The translations under genes and the position numbers were made by a program. Shown here piece by piece: positions 6,210 to 11,363 of a stretch of 11,363 bases of DNA; within the stretch, counting starts at the first letter, position 1, and the number at the start of each line of letters is the position of its first letter. A model generated the notes under the pieces. It ran no database searches and had not been told where the DNA came from. It saw only the letters and a program-made list of their open reading frames with translations. This DNA comes from Bacillota bacterium (GTDB taxonomy: Bacteria; Bacillota; Clostridia; Oscillospirales; Oscillospiraceae). The DNA lies in the NCBI GenBank assembly GCA_023406225.1, contig JAEXWS010000006.1, positions 1 through 11,363 of the forward strand, read 5' to 3'.

Positions 6210-6794
6210 ATGAGCTTAGTCCCTTACGTAGTCGAGCAGACGAACCGCGGAGAGCGGTCCTATGACATCTTCTCCCGTCTGCTGAACGACCGCATCGTCT
6301 TTTTGGGCGAGGAGGTCAACGCCACCACCGCCAGTCTGGTGGTCGCCCAGCTGCTGTACCTGGAGGCCCAGGACCCCGACAAGGACATCCAGCTTTATAT
6401 CAACAGCCCCGGCGGCTCCGTCACCGACGGCATGGCCATTTATGACACCATGCAGTATGTCAAGTGCGACGTGTCCACCATCTGCGTGGGCATGGCGGCC
6501 AGCATGGGCGCGTTTCTGCTGTCCTCCGGCGCCAAGGGCAAGCGGTTCGCCCTGCCCAACGCGGAGATCATGATCCACCAGCCTTCCGCCGGGACCCAGG
6601 GCCAGATCACCGATATGGCCATCCATCTCAAGCGCCTGGAGATCATCAAGAAGCGCATGAACCGCATCCTGGCTGAGAATACCGGCCGCTCCATCGAAGA
6701 GGTCACCGACGCCTGCGAGCGCGACAACTTCATGAGCGCCGAGGAGGCCCGGGAATTCGGCCTGATCGACAAGATCATTACCAGCAAGAAGTAA
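6210..6794 (+). CDS. clpP: ATP-dependent Clp protease proteolytic subunit
   Basis: This 194-residue serine peptidase forms the tetradecameric barrel that degrades proteins fed by ClpX or ClpC. The catalytic triad is S98 (GMAASMGAF), H123 (MIHQP) and D172 (ERDNFMSAEEA). The N-terminal MSLVPYVVEQTNRGERSYDI is the usual mature start with no long propeptide, and the oxyanion-region motif INSPGGSV (64-71) and the handle helix (about 130-160) are normal. The gene is followed 17 bp later by clpX, so the protease core and its unfoldase are made together. A single ClpP with a complete triad suggests it is the housekeeping copy. Confidence 0.97.
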   Translation: MSLVPYVVEQTNRGERSYDIFSRLLNDRIVFLGEEVNATTASLVVAQLLYLEAQDPDKDIQLYINSPGGSVTDGMAIYDTMQYVKCDVSTICVGMAASMGAFLLSSGAKGKRFALPNAEIMIHQPSAGTQGQITDMAIHLKRLEIIKKRMNRILAENTGRSIEEVTDACERDNFMSAEEAREFGLIDKIITSKK

Positions 6795-6811
6795 GAAACC
6801 GAGGTAACACC

Positions 6812-8131
6812 ATGAACGACGACGGCAAAAAGACACTCCGATGTTCCTTCTGCGGCAAGCACGAGCAGCAGGTCCACCGGATGATCCAAGGCCCCGGCGT
6901 GCGCATTTGCGACGAATGCGTCCAACTGTGCATGAGCATTTTGAACGACGGGTTCGACGATCCCTCCGGCGATACGCTGGAGGACGTGCCCGATCAGCTC
7001 CCCACGCCCCGGGAGATCAAGGACGTGCTGGATCAGTACGTCATCGGCCAGGACGAGGCGAAAGTCGCCTTGTCCGTGGCGGTATACAACCACTATAAGC
7101 GCATCTTCTTCGGCGGCGATGAGGACGTGGAGCTTCAAAAGAGCAACATTCTGATGCTGGGTCCCACCGGCTCCGGAAAAACGCTCTTCGCACAGACGCT
7201 GGCCCGCATCCTGAAGGTGCCTTTTGCCATCGCCGACGCCACGACCCTCACGGAGGCCGGCTATGTGGGCGACGACGTGGAGAATATCCTCCTGCGTCTG
7301 CTCCAGGCCGCGGACTTCGATGTGGAGCGGGCGGAGCACGGCATCATTTACGTGGATGAGATCGACAAGATCGCCCGGAAGAGCGAAAACACCTCCATCA
7401 CCCGGGATGTGTCCGGCGAGGGGGTGCAGCAGGCGCTTTTGAAGATCGTGGAGGGCACGGTGGCCAACGTGCCGCCCCAGGGAGGGCGGAAACACCCCCA
7501 CCAGGAATTCATCCAGGTGAACACCAAAAATATCCTCTTTATCTGCGGCGGCGCCTTCGACGGCCTGGACAAGATCATCGAACAGCGTCTGGACCAGAAG
7601 AGCATCGGCTTTGGCGCCAACATCCAGGGGAAGAAGGAAAAGGACGTGAGCAGGATATTGCATCAGGTCCAGCCGCACGACATCCTGAAGTTCGGCATCA
7701 TTCCCGAGCTGGTGGGCCGCCTGCCGGTCATCGCGCCTCTGAACGCCCTGCGGCGGGAGGATCTGGTGCGTATCCTGACCGAGCCGAAAAACGCCCTGGT
7801 GAAGCAGTATAAAAAGCTGCTGGAGTACGACGACGTGGAGCTGGACTTCACCCAGGAGGCTCTGGAGGCCATCGCGGACAAGGCCATCGAGCGCAGCATC
7901 GGCGCCCGGGGCCTGCGGGCCGTGATGGAGGGGATGCTGACCCAGCTCATGTACGACATTCCCTCGGACCCCACGGTGTCCAAGGTGATCCTCACCAAGG
8001 ACTGCGTGGAGGGGAAGGGGGAGCCGGAGCTGACCCGGGACCCCGACAAGATCAGCTATTCTGTGAAACTGAACACCGGCAAGGGAGAGAAGCCGGTCTC
8101 CGGCTCTCCGACCCCCGCGTCGGCGTCTTAA
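6812..8131 (+). CDS. clpX: ATP-dependent Clp protease ATP-binding subunit ClpX
   Basis: This 439-residue AAA+ unfoldase recognises tagged substrates, unfolds them and passes them to ClpP. The N-terminal zinc-binding domain has C11, C14, C33 and C36. The AAA+ module shows Walker A GPTGSGKT (117-124), pore-1 loop GYVG (150-153), Walker B IIYVDEID (178-185), pore-2 region RDVSGEGVQQ (198-207) and sensor-2 GARGLR (364-369). The ClpP-docking loop reads IGFGA (265-269), so pairing with the adjacent ClpP is expected. The C-terminus ends in a short Ser/Pro/Ala-rich tail of about 10-15 residues that looks disordered. A GAGGTAA ribosome binding site precedes the ATG. An intrinsic terminator follows the stop within 10 bp. 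Confidence 0.97.
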   Translation: MNDDGKKTLRCSFCGKHEQQVHRMIQGPGVRICDECVQLCMSILNDGFDDPSGDTLEDVPDQLPTPREIKDVLDQYVIGQDEAKVALSVAVYNHYKRIFFGGDEDVELQKSNILMLGPTGSGKTLFAQTLARILKVPFAIADATTLTEAGYVGDDVENILLRLLQAADFDVERAEHGIIYVDEIDKIARKSENTSITRDVSGEGVQQALLKIVEGTVANVPPQGGRKHPHQEFIQVNTKNILFICGGAFDGLDKIIEQRLDQKSIGFGANIQGKKEKDVSRILHQVQPHDILKFGIIPELVGRLPVIAPLNALRREDLVRILTEPKNALVKQYKKLLEYDDVELDFTQEALEAIADKAIERSIGARGLRAVMEGMLTQLMYDIPSDPTVSKVILTKDCVEGKGEPELTRDPDKISYSVKLNTGKGEKPVSGSPTPASAS

Positions 8132-8139
8132 CAGGCGGG

Positions 8140-8178
8140 AAAAGGGGACGCTGGTTCAGCGCCCCCTTTTCTGTTTTT
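8140..8178 (+). terminator. Intrinsic terminator or attenuator between clpX and lon
   Basis: AAAAGGGG-a-CGCTG, loop GTT, CAGCG-c-CCCCTTTT forms a strong stem of about 13 pairs with one A/C mismatch (8148 and 8162), followed by CTGTTTTT. It starts 9 bp after the clpX stop and ends 20 bp before the lon ATG. It should stop most clpX transcripts. The remaining 20 bp has only the lon ribosome binding site, so lon needs readthrough or a promoter inside clpX. Confidence 0.82.
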
Positions 8179-8198
8179 CCCAAGAAAGGAACATCCGT

Positions 8199-10613
8199 AT
8201 GGAACTGACGACTTGGAATATCCCCGTCCTGGCCCTCCGGGGCCTGGCGGTTTTTCCGCATATGAATCTGACCTTTGACGTGGAGCGGCGCATTTCCATC
8301 GCGGCGCTGGAGCGGGCCATGGAGAGCGACCAGGAGATCTTTCTGGTCGCCCAGCGGGAGATCGGCGTCACCGCGCCGGGGGAGCGGGACCTGTATGAGA
8401 TCGGCACGGTGTCGCATATCAGCCAGATCCTGCGTCTTTCCGCGACCTCTGTGCGCTGCGTGGTGGAGGGGCGCCGGCGGGCCCGGCTGCGCCGTCTGTG
8501 GCAGACGGAGCCGTTCCTCCAGGCCAATGTGGAGGCCCTGCCCGACGAGCCGGACAGCGAGGCGTTCCGCCGCAGCCCCCGGACCGAGGCCCTGCTGCGC
8601 CAGACCTACAGCCTGTTTGGAGATTATGCCGACCGGGCGGGCGGCATGCCGGAGGAGGTCCTCGCAACCGTCATGGACAGCCGGGACCCGGGATTTTTGG
8701 CGGATTACATCGCGCAAAACACGAATCTGCGCTACACCGACAAGCAGGAGCTTCTGGAGGAGCTCTCCCCCTTCATCCGGCTTCGGAAGCTCAACGGCTT
8801 CCTGGCGCGGGAAAACAACGTCCTGAGCTTTGAGCATGAGATGGAGGGCAAGGTCCGGGAGCAGCTTGCCCACGCGCAGAAGGAGCAGATACTGCGGACC
8901 CAGATCCGGGTCCTCCAGGCAGAGCTGGGGGAGGGGGAGGACGACGACGAGATCGCCGTCTACCGCCGCCGGATCGTGGAACTGGGGCTGTCCGAGGATA
9001 CGGAGAAGCACCTTTTGAAAGAGGTGAACAAGCTTTCCAAGCAGCCCTTCGGCAGCGCCGAGGGCGCGGTGATCCGCGGCTATCTGGACGTTTGCCTGGA
9101 AATGCCCTGGAACGCCTTCACAAAAGAGCGGGTCAGCGTGGAGGCCGCCCGGAAGGTGCTGGACCGGGAGCATTTCGGTTTGGACAAGGTGAAAGAGCGC
9201 ATCTTGGAGACGATCGCCGTCCGGCAGATGAATCCGGAGGGGAAGGGGCAGATCCTGTGTCTGGTGGGGCCTCCCGGCGTGGGAAAGACCTCCATCGCCA
9301 TCTCCGTCGCCAAGGCCCTGAACCGAAAACTGGCCCGGCTGTCCCTGGGCGGCGTGCGGGACGAGGCGGATATCCGGGGCCACCGGAAAACCTACATAGG
9401 CGCCATGCCCGGCCGCATCATCGAGGCCATCAGCCACAGCGGGTCCATGAATCCCCTGCTGCTTCTGGACGAGATCGACAAGCTGGGCAGCGACTATCGG
9501 GGCGATCCGGCCGCCGCGCTGCTGGAGGTGCTGGATGGGGAGCAGAATCACGCTTTCCGGGACCACTTCCTGGAAATTCCCGTGGATCTCTCCAAGATCA
9601 TGTTCATCACCACCGCCAATACCGTCGACACCATCCCCCGGCCGCTGCTGGACCGGATGGAGCTCATCCAGCTTTCCAGCTATACGGACGAGGAAAAGCT
9701 CCAGATCGCCAAGCGCCATCTGCTGCCCAAGCAGATGGCGGAACATGGCGTGAGGAGGGGGAGCCTCCGCGTCGGGGACGACGCCCTTCGGGCCGTCATC
9801 CGGGACTACACCCGGGAATCCGGCGTGCGCCAGCTGGAACGGCGTTTGGCCGCGCTCTGCCGAAAGACGGATATGCGGCTTTTATCAGGAGATGTAAAGC
9901 GGGTAACCGTTACAGAAAAAGACCTTCCGAAGCTGCTGGACTGCCAGCCTTATCCCCCGGCGCTCCACACGGAGCGGGAGGAGACCGGCGTGGTGAACGG
10001 GCTTGCCTGGACGGAGGCGGGGGGCGAGATCCTGGAAGTGGAGGTCAATGTGATGGAGGGCTCCGGCAAGCTGGAGCTGACGGGCAATCTGGGCGACGTG
10101 ATGAAGGAATCCGCCCAGGCGGCCTTGAGCTGCCTGCGGACGCGGGCGGCGGTGCTTGGCATTGAGCCGGATTTCTATAAGATGAAGGATATCCACGTCC
10201 ATTTCCCGGAGGGGGCGGTCCCCAAGGACGGCCCGTCGGCCGGGATCGCCGTGGCCACCGCCATGCTGTCCGCTTTGACCGGGAGACGGATCAAGGCCGG
10301 CGTTGCGATGACAGGCGAAATTACTTTACGGGGGCGCGTCCTGCCCATCGGCGGCTTGAAGGAAAAGACCATGGCTGCGAAACGCAGCGGCATCGGCACC
10401 GTTCTCATCCCCAAGGACAATGAGCGGGACCTGGAGGAGATCGACCAGACCGTCCGGGCGGCATTGCGCTTCGTTCCGGTGGAGACGGTGGATCAGGTGT
10501 TTGCCGCCGCGCTGTGTCCGGAGCCTGCCCTCCGCCGGGAGGAGACCGCTGTTCCGGCCGTGGCGGCTTTTGCCCCGGGGCCCCGGGAGAGCGACGCCGC
10601 ATTGCGGCAGTAA
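8199..10613 (+). CDS. lon: ATP-dependent protease Lon
   Basis: This 804-residue Lon (LonA type) carries the N-terminal substrate-binding domain (about residues 7-200, starting IPVLALRGLAVFP), a coiled region (about 210-290), the AAA+ module with Walker A GPPGVGKT (357-364) and Walker B LLLLDEID (420-427), and the serine peptidase domain with S680 (PKDGPSAG) and K721 (PIGGLKEKT) as the Ser-Lys dyad. There is no membrane segment, which separates it from LonB. The ribosome binding site AAAGGA (8185-8190) is 8 bases from the ATG. In B. subtilis a lonB gene lies between clpX and lonA; none is here. The last 25-30 residues are a poorly conserved, probably disordered tail. engB follows after 8 bp. 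Confidence 0.97.
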   Translation: MELTTWNIPVLALRGLAVFPHMNLTFDVERRISIAALERAMESDQEIFLVAQREIGVTAPGERDLYEIGTVSHISQILRLSATSVRCVVEGRRRARLRRLWQTEPFLQANVEALPDEPDSEAFRRSPRTEALLRQTYSLFGDYADRAGGMPEEVLATVMDSRDPGFLADYIAQNTNLRYTDKQELLEELSPFIRLRKLNGFLARENNVLSFEHEMEGKVREQLAHAQKEQILRTQIRVLQAELGEGEDDDEIAVYRRRIVELGLSEDTEKHLLKEVNKLSKQPFGSAEGAVIRGYLDVCLEMPWNAFTKERVSVEAARKVLDREHFGLDKVKERILETIAVRQMNPEGKGQILCLVGPPGVGKTSIAISVAKALNRKLARLSLGGVRDEADIRGHRKTYIGAMPGRIIEAISHSGSMNPLLLLDEIDKLGSDYRGDPAAALLEVLDGEQNHAFRDHFLEIPVDLSKIMFITTANTVDTIPRPLLDRMELIQLSSYTDEEKLQIAKRHLLPKQMAEHGVRRGSLRVGDDALRAVIRDYTRESGVRQLERRLAALCRKTDMRLLSGDVKRVTVTEKDLPKLLDCQPYPPALHTEREETGVVNGLAWTEAGGEILEVEVNVMEGSGKLELTGNLGDVMKESAQAALSCLRTRAAVLGIEPDFYKMKDIHVHFPEGAVPKDGPSAGIAVATAMLSALTGRRIKAGVAMTGEITLRGRVLPIGGLKEKTMAAKRSGIGTVLIPKDNERDLEEIDQTVRAALRFVPVETVDQVFAAALCPEPALRREETAVPAVAAFAPGPRESDAALRQ

Positions 10614-10621
10614 GGAGCGTT

Positions 10622-11218
10622 ATGCCGATCAATTTTGCAAAAGCGGAGTTCATCCGCTCCGCCGCGTCCCGGGAGCAGTTCCTGCGGGACGGGCTGTCCC
10701 AGTTCGCCTTTGCGGGGCGGTCCAACGTGGGCAAGTCCTCGGTGATCAACCGGATGCTGGGCCGAAAGAACCTGGCCTACGTGGGGGCGTCGCCTGGAAA
10801 GACCACGCAGATCAACTATTTTCTCGTGGATAAGAAGGCCTATCTGGTGGACCTGCCCGGCTATGGATACGCAAAGGTCTCCAAGGCGGAAAAGGACCGC
10901 TGGGGGAGGCTGATGGATACCTATTTCCAGGATGAGGGCGGCCTCATCACCGCCGGCGTTCTGATCGTGGACATCCGCCACAAGCCCACGGCCGACGACG
11001 TGACCATGCACACCTGGTTTCGGGAGACGGGCTGTCCGGAGATCGTGGTGGCCAACAAGCTGGATAAATTGAAGAAGAGCCAGGTGGACCCCGCGCTGGA
11101 CCTGATCCGGGAGACGCTGGAGCTGCATGAGGAAGATGCGCTGGTGCCCTTCTCCGCGGAAAAGGGCACGGGGAAAGAGGAGCTGGTGCGGCTCCTGAAC
11201 GCAATGGCCGGGGCCTGA
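10622..11218 (+). CDS. engB: Ribosome biogenesis GTP-binding protein EngB (YsxC/YihA)
   Basis: This 198-residue TRAFAC-class GTPase is required for late 50S subunit assembly. It shows G1 GRSNVGKS (32-39), switch I with SPGKTTQ (57-63), G3 DLPGYGYAKVSK (77-88), G4 NKLD (145-148) and G5 SAEKG (178-182). The ATG has AAGGAG four bases upstream, which includes the last two bases of the lon stop codon, so translation is likely coupled to lon. Longer in-frame starts lie inside lon and add unconserved residues. The lon-engB (lonA-ysxC) pairing is conserved in Firmicutes. It is the last gene of the cluster in this window. Confidence 0.96.
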   Translation: MPINFAKAEFIRSAASREQFLRDGLSQFAFAGRSNVGKSSVINRMLGRKNLAYVGASPGKTTQINYFLVDKKAYLVDLPGYGYAKVSKAEKDRWGRLMDTYFQDEGGLITAGVLIVDIRHKPTADDVTMHTWFRETGCPEIVVANKLDKLKKSQVDPALDLIRETLELHEEDALVPFSAEKGTGKEELVRLLNAMAGA

Positions 11219-11283
11219 ACCGCGAAGAGAGGACTTCCGGCGAACGCGGGCGCGCCACGGTATCTGAAAACACCTCGGGATCC

Positions 11284-11327
11284 GGACCGGGAGCCTCAAG
11301 CGCAAATGCGCTTGAGGCTCCCGGTCC
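11284..11327. repeat. Perfect 20-bp inverted repeat with AAAT loop, possible terminator
   Basis: Bases 11284-11303 and 11308-11327 are exact reverse complements separated by AAAT, 66 bp after engB. The stem is GC-rich and very stable. No T-run follows on either strand, so it is not a textbook intrinsic terminator. It may still end the operon transcript, protect its 3' end, or be a copy of a dispersed palindromic repeat. The rest of 11219-11363 shows no gene. Confidence 0.75.
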
Positions 11328-11363
11328 CTCTGCGCCCGGATGCCGGAGCCCGCAGCCTCCGGA

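Noticed and set aside
8052..9746. Long minus-strand open frame opposite lon and the clpX-lon terminator
   Set aside because: It is a codon-bias shadow of lon; no family was recognised.

Overview
The window is a gene-dense, GC-rich stretch (roughly 60-65% GC by eye) with every gene on the + strand. Gene content and order point to a GC-rich member of the Clostridia, probably an Oscillospiraceae relative of the Flavonifractor/Lawsonibacter kind. The clues are tig-clpP-clpX-lon-engB in one run, an rbgA-rnhB-yraN block, a class-II-length threonine synthase, strong AGGAGG-type ribosome binding sites, and no CtsR or CIRCE operator. The lineage is an inference from gene order and protein character, not from a database search.

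Left part (1-4400): the 3' two thirds of rbgA (50S ribosome assembly GTPase, cut by the window edge), rnhB (RNase HII), yraN (UPF0102 putative nuclease), thrC (threonine synthase), a small two-helix membrane protein of unknown function, and a COG1768-type metallophosphoesterase. Gaps between them are short and two junctions are ATGA overlaps, so this reads as one transcription unit. Between rbgA and rnhB lies a 32-codon frame that looks like the C-terminal end of a small zinc-ribbon protein and is probably a gene remnant.

Right part (4401-11218): a protein quality-control cluster. A promoter with an extended -10 precedes tig (trigger factor), which carries an unusual lysine/alanine/glutamate tail with a tandem 19-residue repeat. 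A 249-bp GC-rich leader precedes clpP, followed closely by clpX, a clear intrinsic terminator or attenuator, lon, and engB (a second 50S assembly GTPase). Trigger factor receives nascent chains at the ribosome, ClpXP and Lon degrade damaged or tagged proteins, and RbgA and EngB serve large-subunit maturation, so the window as a whole serves protein birth and death. It ends in a perfect 20-bp-stem palindrome downstream of engB.

No new multi-gene system is visible. All the large genes belong to known families and appear intact. The points worth a second look are small: the zinc-ribbon remnant, the tail of Tig, the terminator tight against lon, the clpP leader, the terminal palindrome, and an altered GRG motif in RNase HII.
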